A stretch of DNA of 64,000 nucleotides from the NCBI GenBank assembly GCA_002928735.1, contig PERL01000003.1, positions 124,001 to 188,000 of the forward strand, read 5' to 3'. The stretch's first letter is position 1; every line of letters starts with the position of its first letter. Positions 19,033 to 28,021 of the stretch are shown in pieces. The notes below the pieces were generated by a model, which did no database searches, was not told the origin of the DNA, and saw nothing but the letters and a program-made list of their open reading frames with translations. The DNA comes from Hyphomicrobium sp. GTDB lineage: Bacteria > Pseudomonadota > Alphaproteobacteria > Rhizobiales > Hyphomicrobiaceae. Position numbers and translations under genes: made by a program.

Positions 19033-19940
19033 CGCCGGGCGGTTACGTCTGGTGGTACGTCGATGCGTTAAGCGACGACGAGCGGCACGGGCTGTCGATC
19101 ATCTCGTTCGTGGGGAGCGTTTTCTCGCCCTACTATAAATTCGCGCGCCGGACGGCGGGTGCCGATCCGGAAAACCACGTTGCTATCAATGTGGCTCTCT
19201 ACGGTGCCGGCGGTCATCGTTGGTCAATGACGGAGCGCGGGCGGAGGGAACTATCGCGGACGGCGGATACGTTTCAGGTGGGGCCGAGTTCGCTGACGTG
19301 GGACGGCAACGGGCTCACGTTCGACATCGACGAGATCACGGTGCCGATCCCGTCGCGGCTGAAGGGGCAGGTGCGCGTCATCCCGGCTGGTATCAACCGG
19401 CAGACGTTTGCGATCGATGCGCAGGGTGAGCATCTGTGGCGGCCGATTGCGCCGGTGTCGCGGGTGGAAGTGGAATTTTCGAACGGATTGAAGTGGGCGG
19501 GGAACGGCTATTTCGATTGGAACAGCGGTGTGGTGCCGTTGGAAGACAGTTTCCGGCGCTGGGATTGGTCGCGGGCGAGCGACGGCCAGGGGGCGACGAT
19601 TTTTTACGATGTGACGTTGAAGGACGGGCGCGACGAAGGTCTGTCGTTGTTCATTCGGCCGGATGGATCAATCGAAGAACTTGCTCCGCCGGCGTTGTGC
19701 GGACTGCCGCGCGCGCCGATTTGGCGGATGGATCGTGGCACGCGATCAGACGGCGGCGCCGGTGGGCGTATTGTGAAAACACTGGAAGATACACCGTTTT
19801 ATACGCGCTCAATCGTGTCATCGCGAGTGGCCGGACGGCCGGTGACGGCGATGCACGAGAGCCTTTCGCTCGACCGGTTCGTATCGCCAGTGGTGCAATG
19901 CATGCTGCCGTTCCGTATGCCGCGGCGGGCGGCGCGCTAG
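18981..19940 (+). CDS. crtC: Carotenoid 1,2-hydratase (neurosporene hydratase)
   Basis: 319 residues. Conserved region: FDSPVAPGGYVWWYVDALSD, then IGSVFSPYY-like residues (VGSVFSPYYKFARR) and HVAINVALYG, RWSMTERG, all typical of CrtC. It adds water to the terminal isoprene double bond. The start is inferred: ATG 18981 is the only in-frame start close to the conserved N-terminus and overlaps crtD by 52 bases, suggesting coupling. The stop lies in a CTAG that is also the stop of the opposite small ORF. Confidence 0.9.
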   Translation: MAGGGPVGGGPQFDSPVAPGGYVWWYVDALSDDERHGLSIISFVGSVFSPYYKFARRTAGADPENHVAINVALYGAGGHRWSMTERGRRELSRTADTFQVGPSSLTWDGNGLTFDIDEITVPIPSRLKGQVRVIPAGINRQTFAIDAQGEHLWRPIAPVSRVEVEFSNGLKWAGNGYFDWNSGVVPLEDSFRRWDWSRASDGQGATIFYDVTLKDGRDEGLSLFIRPDGSIEELAPPALCGLPRAPIWRMDRGTRSDGGAGGRIVKTLEDTPFYTRSIVSSRVAGRPVTAMHESLSLDRFVSPVVQCMLPFRMPRRAAR

Positions 19941-20011
19941 AACGCTCCGAATAGCGCCAAGATAATGATCAGCGACAGCGGGACGCCGAGAATCCAGAGA
20001 ATGATGGGCAT
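19937..20011 (-). CDS. 24-residue hydrophobic small protein
   Basis: A tiny frame encoding MPIILWILGVPLSLIIILA plus LFGAF, a single membrane helix. A well-placed GGAG lies seven bases before the ATG. Very short peptides of the MPIILW-type recur in proteobacterial genomes and are usually unannotated; I recall them as small inner-membrane proteins of unknown role. Its stop codon and the crtC stop share the palindrome CTAG, so the two genes meet exactly tail to tail. Confidence 0.6.
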   Translation of the reverse strand: MPIILWILGVPLSLIIILALFGAF

Positions 20012-20131
20012 TTTTGATCTCCAATCGGTTGCTTTAAGCGACATCTGATTGGAGAACGCGGCGCGGTGGCGGGCGTTCCATACCGTGGGATGTGGTGCAC
20101 GTCCTTTTGGCGACGGCAACCGATCGGCACG

Positions 20132-20308
20132 TCAGGTTTTGTCGCCCTCCGACGGGGGCGTTTCGTCGTCAGGTTTTGGTTTGTCGCGGTCGTAGCTGTT
20201 GGCGACTTTTTCGAGGATGTACCAGCCGACGCCGAAGGCGAGGACGATCAGCAACTCCATGTAGGCGACGAGGCTGGTCTCGAGCGGGAGGGCGAGGTTT
20301 GTTAGCAT
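20132..20308 (-). CDS. 58-residue single-helix membrane protein, unknown function
   Basis: The frame reads MLTNLALPLETSLVAYMELL, then a helix IVLAFGVGWYILEKV and a charged tail (SYDRDKPKPDDETPPSEGDKT region). The reading frame is clean with good third-position GC, a hydrophobic helix at about 17-36 and an acidic, lysine-rich cytoplasmic-type tail, so it looks like a genuine small protein. No clear ribosome binding site is visible. It lies in the gap between crtC and dxs, upstream of the 24-residue gene on the same strand, 121 bases away. Confidence 0.5.
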   Translation of the reverse strand: MLTNLALPLETSLVAYMELLIVLAFGVGWYILEKVANSYDRDKPKPDDETPPSEGDKT

Positions 20309-20406
20309 GGTGGGCTCGTTGGTTGGCGGCGTTGCCCTTTTTACGTATGCAGCGGCTCTTGGGATTGGTCGCCGTTGCTGACGCCGGGGGGCTGGTTGAA
20401 GCTTGA

Positions 20407-20631
20407 ATGGGCCCCGGCCTTCGCGGGGGTGACGCGGAATGGGGGCGTGGCGCTTCCTCGCGCGTCATCCTCGTCTGAGCGCGCAAAGCGCGTGACGGAT
20501 GGGGATCCAGCATCCGACGTGCGCGATCGCGTTCAGCATGTCATATTGCCGGAACAGATCTCCGGTGTCTTCGACACATATTGTGCTGGATCCCCGAACG
20601 CGGTCGCGGTGCTCGCGCGTTCGAGGATGAC
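20407..20631. repeat. Composite palindromic intergenic element downstream of dxs
   Basis: Nested inverted repeats: GTCATCCTCG at 20464-20473 with its complement at 20622-20631, and GGGGATCCAGCA at 20501-20512 with its complement at 20584-20595. A further hairpin around CCCCG...CGGGG sits at 20412-20428, and TGACGCG/CGCGTCA pairs at 20430-20436 and 20461-20467. These strings resemble the abundant short palindromic repeats of Rhizobiales. No coding frame is convincing from 20309 to 20643. On the minus strand it may fold at the 3' end of the crtIB-dxs mRNA. Confidence 0.65.
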
Positions 20632-20643
20632 ATCGCTGTGGCG

Positions 20644-22584
20644 CTAGGCGCGCAGTGCGCCGCCGGTGGCTTTTGTTTGGCCGAGGGCGCTGGTGGCTTT
20701 GGCGACGATGGCGGCGGCGTCGAGGCCGGCGGCGGCATACATGACGTCGGGCTTGTCGTGGTCGATGAAGGTGTCGGGGAGCGTCATGGTGCGCACCTTG
20801 AGGCCATGATCGAGCAGGCCTTCGGCGGATAGGAATTCCAGGACGTGGCTGCCGAAGCCGCCGACGCTGCCTTCCTCGATGGTGATGAGGACTTCGTGGG
20901 TGCGGGCGAGCGTGCGGATCATCTCTTCATCGAGCGGCTTCATGAAGCGGGCATCGGCGACGGTGGTGGAGAGGCCCTGGGCTGCGAGCTGGTCGGCGGC
21001 TTTGAGGGCTTCTGAGAGGCGCGTGCCGAGAGAGAGGATCGCGATGGTGGAGCCTTCGCGGACGATGCGGCCTTTGCCAATTGCGAGCGGCGTTCCTTCC
21101 GCGGGAAGATCGAGGCCGATGCCTTCGCCGCGCGGATAGCGAACGGCGGAGGGGCGGTCGTTGATGGACGCGGCTGTGGCGACCATGTGGACGAGTTCGA
21201 CTTCATCGGCGGCGGCCATGATGACGAAGCCCGGCAGGCAGCCGAGGTAGGCCAGATCAAAGGAGCCGGCGTGCGTCGGTCCGTCGGCGCCGACGAGGCC
21301 GGCGCGGTCAATCATGAAGCGGACGGGGAGGGATTGGATCGCGACGTCGTGGACGACCTGATCGTAGCCGCGCTGGAGGAACGTGGAGTAGATGGCGCAG
21401 AACGGCTTCATGCCTTCGGTGGCGAGGCCGGCGGCGAAGGTGACGGCGTGCTGTTCGGCGATGCCGACGTCGAAGGTGCGATCGGGGAAGGCGCGGCCAA
21501 AGATATCGAGACCTGTGCCGTCGGGCATGGCGGCCGTGATGGCGACGACGCGCTCATCCTTCTTGGCTTCGGCGACGAGCGCGTTGGCAAAGACCTTGGT
21601 GTAGCTCGGCGCTAAGACTTTTGGTTTCACCTGGGCGCCGGTGACGACGTCGAACTTGGCGACGCCATGGTATTTGTCGGCGGAGGCTTCGGCGGGTGCG
21701 TAGCCCTTGCCCTTCTTGGTGATGACGTGGACGAGGATCGGCGCCTGATCGGCGTCGCGGCAGTTTTTCAGGACGGGCAAGAGCTGGTCGAGGTCGTGGC
21801 CGTCGATGGGGCCGACGTAGTAGAAGCCCAGTTCTTCAAACCAGATGCCGCCGGACATGATGGTGCGCGACATTTCTTCGACGCGGGCGGCGCGGCGTTC
21901 CCACTTCTTGGGCAGGCGCTTGGCGAGCTGCTTGGCGAAGTCGCGCAGCTGGAGGTATTGCGTGCTCGACGTTGCGCGCGTGAGATATTTCGACAGCGCG
22001 CCGGTGGGCGGTGCGATCGACATTTCATTGTCGTTGAGGATGACAATGAGGCGCTCGTCGCGGGCACCAGCGTTGTTCATGGCCTCATAGGCCATACCGG
22101 CGGACATCGAGCCGTCGCCGATGACGCAGATGACGTTGTTGTTGTCACCCTTGAGGTCGCGGGCGACCGCCATGCCGAGACCGGCGGAGATGGACGTCGA
22201 GGAGTGCGCGGCGCCGAAGGGGTCGTATTCGCTCTCGGCGCGCTTGGTGAAGCCGGAGAGGCCGCCGCCCATGCGCAGCGTGCGGATGCGGTCGCGGCGG
22301 CCTGTGAGGATCTTGTGGGGATAGCACTGGTGGCCGACATCGAAGATGAGGCGATCCTTCGGCGTGTCGAAGACGCGGTGGATGGCGAGCGTCAATTCGA
22401 CGACGCCAAGGCCGGCGCCGAGGTGGCCGCCGGTGACTGAGACGGCTTCGATGACTTCCTGGCGCAATTCGGCGGCGAGCTGCTTCATGTCGCTTTCGGG
22501 AAGCGCGCGCAGATCGGCGGGGATGCGCACCTTGTCCAGGAGCGGCTTGGGTGACGGCACGGGCTGACCGATGATTGCGTTCAT
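20644..22584 (-). CDS. dxs: 1-deoxy-D-xylulose-5-phosphate synthase
   Basis: 646 residues, full length. Thiamine-diphosphate binding motif [18 protein letters not shown] with [26 protein letters not shown]-type substrate region ([13 protein letters not shown]), transketolase-type middle domain and C-terminal domain with [17 protein letters not shown]. It condenses pyruvate and glyceraldehyde-3-phosphate, the entry to the MEP isoprenoid pathway, cytoplasmic. ATG 22584 has CCGGAG eight bases upstream. It follows crtB by 16 bases, placing precursor supply under pigment control. Confidence 0.97.
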   Translation of the reverse strand: MNAIIGQPVPSPKPLLDKVRIPADLRALPESDMKQLAAELRQEVIEAVSVTGGHLGAGLGVVELTLAIHRVFDTPKDRLIFDVGHQCYPHKILTGRRDRIRTLRMGGGLSGFTKRAESEYDPFGAAHSSTSISAGLGMAVARDLKGDNNNVICVIGDGSMSAGMAYEAMNNAGARDERLIVILNDNEMSIAPPTGALSKYLTRATSSTQYLQLRDFAKQLAKRLPKKWERRAARVEEMSRTIMSGGIWFEELGFYYVGPIDGHDLDQLLPVLKNCRDADQAPILVHVITKKGKGYAPAEASADKYHGVAKFDVVTGAQVKPKVLAPSYTKVFANALVAEAKKDERVVAITAAMPDGTGLDIFGRAFPDRTFDVGIAEQHAVTFAAGLATEGMKPFCAIYSTFLQRGYDQVVHDVAIQSLPVRFMIDRAGLVGADGPTHAGSFDLAYLGCLPGFVIMAAADEVELVHMVATAASINDRPSAVRYPRGEGIGLDLPAEGTPLAIGKGRIVREGSTIAILSLGTRLSEALKAADQLAAQGLSTTVADARFMKPLDEEMIRTLARTHEVLITIEEGSVGGFGSHVLEFLSAEGLLDHGLKVRTMTLPDTFIDHDKPDVMYAAAGLDAAAIVAKATSALGQTKATGGALRA

Positions 22585-22600
22585 GACCGTTACTCCGGTT

Positions 22601-23704
22601 CTAGGCTTCGGCGCTGGATGGATCGTGGGCTTCGGCGCGTGCAAGGCGGATCATCTGGGCTTCGCGTTCGCGCAGTTCGAGGCGTTCGAAGATTTCGATG
22701 ACGCGGGCAGTGCGGGCGGGGATGTTCCACCAGGCGGGCAAGGCCGGCTCCGGTGTGTAGGGGTGGACGGCGTCGACGAGATAGGCGGCTTCGAACACGC
22801 GCTCGGGGATGTCGATGGGAGTTTGCGTCAAAGAGATAGACGCGGAGAGCGCGGCCTTTGCGGCCAGCTCGATCTTGCGCTTGGCGGGGACGATGGCGCG
22901 CTTGGTAATGCTGTCGTGGTTGTTGCGGCGGACCTCGTTGCCGATTTCGCCATAGAGGTAGGCGGCGGCGAAGATGCCGGCGCGGCAGTCGACCGGCAAA
23001 GCGGAGATGCCGCGGGCCGCGCGGCGGTAGAGGCTGTCGGCGGCTTCTAGCAGGCGTTCGACGATGGCGGCCAATTCGGGCGAGGGGCGGGGATCGGCGA
23101 GGAAGCTTTCGGGATCGAGGCCAGCATCGCGCATCCAAGCGAGCGGCAGATAGATGCGGCCGGCGCGGGCATCTTCGCCGACGTCGCGGGCGATATTGGA
23201 TATCTGCATGGCGATGCCGAGATCGCAGGCGCGGGCGAGCTGTGATTTATCGCGCGCGCCCATGAGCAGGGCCATCATGGCGCCGACGCTGCCGGCGACG
23301 CGGGTGGCGTAGGCCAGCACATCGGCAAAGGTATCATAGCGGCGGCCGTGAGCGTCCCAGGCGAAGCCTTCGATCAGGGCGTCGGGGAGCGTGCGGGGAA
23401 TATGGAAGCGGTGAACGATCGCTGAGAAAGCGCGATCGGTGGAGGTCTCGTGCGGCGCGTTGCGATAGACGGCGTCGAGCCGATCGGTAAGGAGGGCTAA
23501 GTTGCCTTCCGTGGCGCCGCCGATGTCAATGATGTCGTCGGCTTCGCGGCAGAAGGCATAGAGCGCGATGGCGGGGTCTCGGACGCGGCGCGGCAGTAGG
23601 CGCGAGGCGGCGAGAAACGTGCGCGAGCCGTTGGCGAGCTTTATGCGGCAGGTGTCAAGATCCTCGGCTTCGAGCCGGAGATCCTCAGGCGAAAGCTGAC
23701 GCAT
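22601..23704 (-). CDS. crtB: 15-cis-phytoene synthase
   Basis: 367 residues. Two Asp-rich substrate motifs are visible: [11 protein letters not shown] and [20 protein letters not shown]. It joins two geranylgeranyl diphosphates into phytoene at the membrane surface. Its ATG overlaps the crtI end by 20 bases and AGGA lies nine bases before it; a longer frame to 23746 lies wholly inside crtI and is not favoured. The C-terminal 60 residues are less conserved. Confidence 0.95.
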   Translation of the reverse strand: MRQLSPEDLRLEAEDLDTCRIKLANGSRTFLAASRLLPRRVRDPAIALYAFCREADDIIDIGGATEGNLALLTDRLDAVYRNAPHETSTDRAFSAIVHRFHIPRTLPDALIEGFAWDAHGRRYDTFADVLAYATRVAGSVGAMMALLMGARDKSQLARACDLGIAMQISNIARDVGEDARAGRIYLPLAWMRDAGLDPESFLADPRPSPELAAIVERLLEAADSLYRRAARGISALPVDCRAGIFAAAYLYGEIGNEVRRNNHDSITKRAIVPAKRKIELAAKAALSASISLTQTPIDIPERVFEAAYLVDAVHPYTPEPALPAWWNIPARTARVIEIFERLELREREAQMIRLARAEAHDPSSAEA

Positions 23705-25217
23705 CAGGCACGATCCTATCGAGGACGCGAGCGGAGGAGAGAACACCGGGAACGCCGGCTCCGGGATGAGTTCCGGCGCCGACGAGGTAGAGGTGTTCGA
23801 TGTCTTCGCTACGGTTATGGGGGCGGAACCAGGCGCTTTGGGTGAGAACGGGTTCCAGGCTGAACGCGGCGCCTTTGTAGGACATGAGGCGGTCGCGGAA
23901 GTCGAGGGGCGTCATGATGCGCGAGGTTGCGATGTGGTCTTCGAAGCCGGGCAAGACAGTTTCGGAGAGGTGCTTCGCGATGCGCTGACGATAGGGTTCG
24001 GCTTCGGTTGTCCAGTCGGTGTCGCCTTCCAGGTGGGGAACGGGCGAGAGGACATAAAAAGCGTCGTTGCCGTCCGGCGCCAGCGATGGATCGGTGGCGG
24101 TGGGGCGGTGCAGGTAGAGGCTGAAATCGGCGGCGAGGCGCTTTTGCTCGAAGATGTCGTCGAGCAGTTCGCGGTAGCGGGGCCCGAGCAGAATAGTGTG
24201 ATGGGGGACGTCGTCGTACTTCTTGTCGGTGCCGAAGTACCAGACGAACAGGCTCATGGAGTAGCGGGCCTTGTCGAGGCGCTTGTCGGTCCAGGTGCGG
24301 CGCGCGCTCTTGGGTAGGAGGTATTTGTAGGTCCAAGCGGCGTCGGCGTTGGAGATGACGACATCTGCGTCAATGATCTCGCCGGACTTCAAGCGCACGC
24401 CGGTCGCGCGGCGGCCGTCCAAGGTGATTTCGGAGACTTCCGCGCCGTAATGGATTTTGCCGCCCTGGGTGCCGATGAGCTTGACGAGACCTTCGACGAG
24501 GCTGCCCGTTCCGCCCATGGCGAAGTGGACGCCGAAGCGGCGTTCAAGAAACGTGATGAGGCCGTAAATTGACGTGACATTGAACGGATTGCCGCCGACG
24601 AAGAGCGGATGAAAGCTCAGGAAGACGCGCAGGCGCGGGTCTTGGACATGTTTAGAGGCGAGCCCGTAGATGGAGCGGTAGCTTTCAAGCTTGAACAGCT
24701 GGGGTAGTAGCTTGGCCATATCCGTCCAGCTGTCGAATGGGACATCGCCCAACTGTTCGAAGCCGACGGCATAGATCTGCTGGGCTTGCGCCATGAAGCG
24801 TTCGTAGCCGGCCACATCGCCGGGCGAGATGCGCTCGACCTCGCGGCGCATGGCGTCCGCATCGGCGCAACAGGTGATGGTTTCGCCGTCGTTGAAGCGG
24901 AGCGTGTAGAAGGGCGACAGGGGGCGCAAGTCGACATCGTCGGACATCTTGCGGCCGCACAGCGTCCAAAGTTCTTCCAGGAGGAAGGGCGCGGTGATGA
25001 TGGTGGGGCCGGCGTCGAAGGTGAAGCCGTCCTGGCGGAAAACGTAGGCCCGGCCGCCGGGGGCGTCGAGCTTTTCCAGGATGGTGACTTTATATCCGCG
25101 CGCGCCCAGACGAATGGCGGCGGCCAGACCGCCGAAACCGCTGCCGATCACGACGGCGTGCGGGCGCGATTCTGGGACGGGGTAGGTGGCGGTTGAGCGG
25201 GCAGAATGTGTCAACAT
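23685..25217 (-). CDS. crtI: Phytoene desaturase
   Basis: 510 residues, FAD/NAD-type carotenoid desaturase. Dinucleotide fold AVVIGSGFGGLAAAIRLGARG, substrate region DAGPTIITAPFLLEELW and C-terminal signature LYLVGAGTHPGAGVPGVL. It converts phytoene to neurosporene or lycopene. The ATG at 25217 has no evident ribosome binding site and sits inside a PpsR box; no other in-frame start fits, so the message may be leaderless or nearly so. First gene of crtI-crtB-dxs. Confidence 0.95.
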   Translation of the reverse strand: MLTHSARSTATYPVPESRPHAVVIGSGFGGLAAAIRLGARGYKVTILEKLDAPGGRAYVFRQDGFTFDAGPTIITAPFLLEELWTLCGRKMSDDVDLRPLSPFYTLRFNDGETITCCADADAMRREVERISPGDVAGYERFMAQAQQIYAVGFEQLGDVPFDSWTDMAKLLPQLFKLESYRSIYGLASKHVQDPRLRVFLSFHPLFVGGNPFNVTSIYGLITFLERRFGVHFAMGGTGSLVEGLVKLIGTQGGKIHYGAEVSEITLDGRRATGVRLKSGEIIDADVVISNADAAWTYKYLLPKSARRTWTDKRLDKARYSMSLFVWYFGTDKKYDDVPHHTILLGPRYRELLDDIFEQKRLAADFSLYLHRPTATDPSLAPDGNDAFYVLSPVPHLEGDTDWTTEAEPYRQRIAKHLSETVLPGFEDHIATSRIMTPLDFRDRLMSYKGAAFSLEPVLTQSAWFRPHNRSEDIEHLYLVGAGTHPGAGVPGVLSSARVLDRIVPDASAFA

Positions 25218-25252
25218 AAGATGACATTTAAGAGTGTAAAGCTGACTTGCGC
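25209..25252. promoter_or_regulatory. PpsR operator overlapping the crtI start codon
   Basis: A perfect box TGTCAACATAAGATGACA (25209-25226) includes the crtI initiation codon. A half box begins exactly 26 bp upstream in the direction of crtI (TGTAAAGCTGACTTGCGC, 25235-25252), with TGT intact and ACA lost. PpsR bound here would cover the transcription and translation start region. Confidence 0.75.
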
Positions 25253-25293
25253 AAGGGCGAACTTGGAGTTTGCTCGTTAAATCGGACGGGAAA

Positions 25294-26163
25294 TCAGTCG
25301 AATGGACCGTCCCCGATGACGGCGGCAATGCGAGCCGGGTTTTCTTCGTGCGCGAGATGGCCGAGCGCGGGAAGGCGGATTGATCGGCTGGAAGGGACGA
25401 GGCGGGCAATCAAATGGGCGTCATCGGGGGAAATTGTCAGGTCGTTTTCACCAATGACGAGCAGGAGTTGGGGCTTGAGGCGGGGGAGATCGCGTAGCAG
25501 GCTTTCCAGATCCCAGGATGCCATCATGTTCAAGGTGGCGGAAACGTGCGGCGGGGACGCGAAGAGGCGTTGGTACAAGGCGAGGCTCGCTTCGGGGATC
25601 ACTGAGCCGGTGCTTTTGAGAAGGCGCTCGACGGATGAGCGGTCGGAGGCGCTCCAGGCAAAAATCTGGGGGACGATCGGGTTCAGGGTCAGCAGCTTGG
25701 CCAATGGCGAGAACAGGCGTGTGACAACGCCGCCGAAGGGGACGAAGGCGCCATTTAGTGCGACGATCGATTGCGGGTTGAGTTGGCCGTCGAGGCTCAT
25801 GCGGGTGGCGATGGCGGCGCCGGCGGAATGGCCGACGGCAACTTGAGGTTCGACGCTGAGCGTGTCGAGCAGTGTGCGCAGGGCACGCGACATGCCGGTG
25901 ATGGAGAGATCGCGGCGGCCGGTCAGCGATGTGAAGCCCTGGCCGGGGAGGTCGGGGGCGATGACGGTGTGGCGCTCGGCGAGCAGGGGCAGGAGACCCG
26001 CCCAGGAATGGGTGGACGCACCGGTGCCGTGCAGAAGCAGAAGCGGCGGACCATTGCCTGCAACCTGCACATGCCAGTGGATGCCGGGTGTATCGACGAT
26101 GCGGCTGGCGGCGCGATTGGGCCAATCGTGCGCGTCTCGTTCGAAGTTCAATGGTTCCGGCAT
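25294..26163 (-). CDS. bchO: BchO alpha/beta-hydrolase
   Basis: 289 residues. Conserved opening DWPNRAASRIVD and HVQVAGNGPPLLLLHGTGAS; nucleophile elbow VGHSAGAAIATRMSL; late Asp and His (ENDLTISPDD, ALGHLAHEE). BchO genes accompany bchID in most purple-bacterial clusters; a role tied to magnesium chelatase or late pigment steps is assumed, and the reaction is not firmly known. ATG 26163 has GGAAGG upstream; an earlier ATG at 26217 would overlap bchD. Confidence 0.9.
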   Translation of the reverse strand: MPEPLNFERDAHDWPNRAASRIVDTPGIHWHVQVAGNGPPLLLLHGTGASTHSWAGLLPLLAERHTVIAPDLPGQGFTSLTGRRDLSITGMSRALRTLLDTLSVEPQVAVGHSAGAAIATRMSLDGQLNPQSIVALNGAFVPFGGVVTRLFSPLAKLLTLNPIVPQIFAWSASDRSSVERLLKSTGSVIPEASLALYQRLFASPPHVSATLNMMASWDLESLLRDLPRLKPQLLLVIGENDLTISPDDAHLIARLVPSSRSIRLPALGHLAHEENPARIAAVIGDGPFD

Positions 26164-26191
26164 CGTCGAGGCCTTCCCGCCCGCGCGCAGA

Positions 26192-28021
26192 TCAGCTTCG
26201 CGATCCGCTACGGTCATCCGGAGCGCTTCGGGCGGCGAAGACGGCTTCCGACAGCCGCGTGCTGTCGGCGTGCGGCAGGGGCATATAGCGGGCCCCCATG
26301 GAGCGGGCGAGTTCTTCGGCTTCGGCGTTGCGGCGGGGCGAGGTGTCGATCAGCAACGTGTTGACGTGAAGCGCGCGCAATTCGGCGGCGACGGCGAGCG
26401 CGTCGGTCATCGCCTGCTTGCGGCCGGGCTTGCCGTCGCGCGTGATGTTGGCCTTGCCGTCGGTTAGCAGCACGATGGTGGGGCTGATACCCTTCTGCTT
26501 TTGACTGGCGGCGAGTTGGACGGCGGTGTCGAGGGCGGTGGCGAGCGGTGTGCCGCCGCCGCCGGGGAGGCCGGCGAGGCTGCGGTTGGCGCGTGTGAGC
26601 GAGCGCGTTGGGGGCAGGAGCGTATCGGCGGTGGTGCCGCGGAAGGCGATGAGGGCGACGCTATCGCGGCGGACGTAGCATTCGGTCAGGATGATTTCGA
26701 CGGCGCCTTTGGCTTCGGCAAGGCGATGCAGCGCGCTCGATCCGGACGCGTCGACAACGAAGATCGTTGTCGAGGTCGTCTTTTGTTTGAAGCGGCTGAT
26801 GCGGAAATCGTCCGCGCGGACTTCGATGCGTTCGCGGCCGTCGGGCAAGAGGAACGGCCCACCGCGCAAGCGGCGGCGGATCAGCTGCATGGGGGCGGCG
26901 GCGCGCAGAGTTTCGATGAGGGATAAGACGTTGCCGTTACGCGGTTCGCCACGGCGGACGCCGGCGGGACGGCCGCGCAGTTTGGAGGCTTGGCTTGCGC
27001 CGGCCTTGCCAGCCGATGGCGGCGCGCGGCCGGTGAGCTTTTGATCGGTGAGGGTCGCGAGGATGGCTTTCGGAATCGCAGCGGCTGCGGCGGCGAGGAC
27101 CAGTTCCATGTCTTCGGGCGTGATGGATTGTTCGGGTTGGGTGTCTTCGCCCTGGCTGTCGGTGGTCTCCGGCGCGTCGGCGTGTTGCGGCTCGGGTTCG
27201 GAGGCTTCTGGATTTTCCGGTGGGGCTTCGTTGGGCACGCGTGTGGCGCGAGGGCCGAGGACTAGGCGGGCTGCGACTTCAGCGTCGGCGGTTGAGGCTT
27301 CGTCACGGCCATCGAGGGCGGCGGCGATGCGCGCGACGGCCAGGGCGAGGATGGGCGCGCGAATGGAGATGATGCCGAGCGCGAGGCCGGCTTCGCAGAA
27401 GAGGTGCGCGAGGTTGGTGTCGGCTGTGGTGCGGCTCAGGAGGCTGCGGGCGGTGGCGACGCGGCGCGGCCAATCGGGGGCCAGCGATGTATCGCGCAGG
27501 CTCAGGCCGTCGAGGTTTAGCCAGATGGCGAGACGGTCGCGCAAGGCGGTCGGCACCGTTTCTTCCGGTTCGACGCCTTCGTCGAGCGCGATGACGCCAA
27601 AGCGGGCGGGAAGTTTTGCGGAGAGGCCATCGCGTTCCATCTGGACGCGGCCGTAATCAATCGTGCGAACGATGCGGGCCGTGCGGCCGCCGTCGAGGCG
27701 TTCGGCTGAGGGGATGACCAGGAGGCCGCCGTCGGCTTCGGCGAGGAGGCCGCGTTCGGCGACGGGGCGGCCTTGGGCCAGCGTGGCGGAGAGATCGAGG
27801 CCGCCGAGCAGGCGATCGTCACCGGCGTTCAGGGGCAGGCGGCGGAAGGGCGTTTCGGGTGCGAGTAGCGCTTTGAGATGAGCGAGCCATGCGTCGCGCA
27901 CGGGGCCTGAGCGGGCGCGCAGCACGATGCCGCCGACCGCGTGCGGAGCAACGGCTGCGATCGCCGCTGCGAGACACGCGTCGGTCCAGGCGGTGGTGGG
28001 CGTGGCCGCTTCCGTGGTCAT
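26192..28021 (-). CDS. bchD: Magnesium chelatase subunit D
   Basis: 609 residues. N-terminal AAA+-like module without a full Walker A motif, acidic/proline-rich linker at about 270-320, and a C-terminal von Willebrand A domain with MIDAS motif DASGS and later TDGKAN. It forms the ATPase platform with BchI that drives Mg insertion by BchH. The start overlaps bchI by ATGA. Confidence 0.97.
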   Translation of the reverse strand: MTTEAATPTTAWTDACLAAAIAAVAPHAVGGIVLRARSGPVRDAWLAHLKALLAPETPFRRLPLNAGDDRLLGGLDLSATLAQGRPVAERGLLAEADGGLLVIPSAERLDGGRTARIVRTIDYGRVQMERDGLSAKLPARFGVIALDEGVEPEETVPTALRDRLAIWLNLDGLSLRDTSLAPDWPRRVATARSLLSRTTADTNLAHLFCEAGLALGIISIRAPILALAVARIAAALDGRDEASTADAEVAARLVLGPRATRVPNEAPPENPEASEPEPQHADAPETTDSQGEDTQPEQSITPEDMELVLAAAAAAIPKAILATLTDQKLTGRAPPSAGKAGASQASKLRGRPAGVRRGEPRNGNVLSLIETLRAAAPMQLIRRRLRGGPFLLPDGRERIEVRADDFRISRFKQKTTSTTIFVVDASGSSALHRLAEAKGAVEIILTECYVRRDSVALIAFRGTTADTLLPPTRSLTRANRSLAGLPGGGGTPLATALDTAVQLAASQKQKGISPTIVLLTDGKANITRDGKPGRKQAMTDALAVAAELRALHVNTLLIDTSPRRNAEAEELARSMGARYMPLPHADSTRLSEAVFAARSAPDDRSGSRS

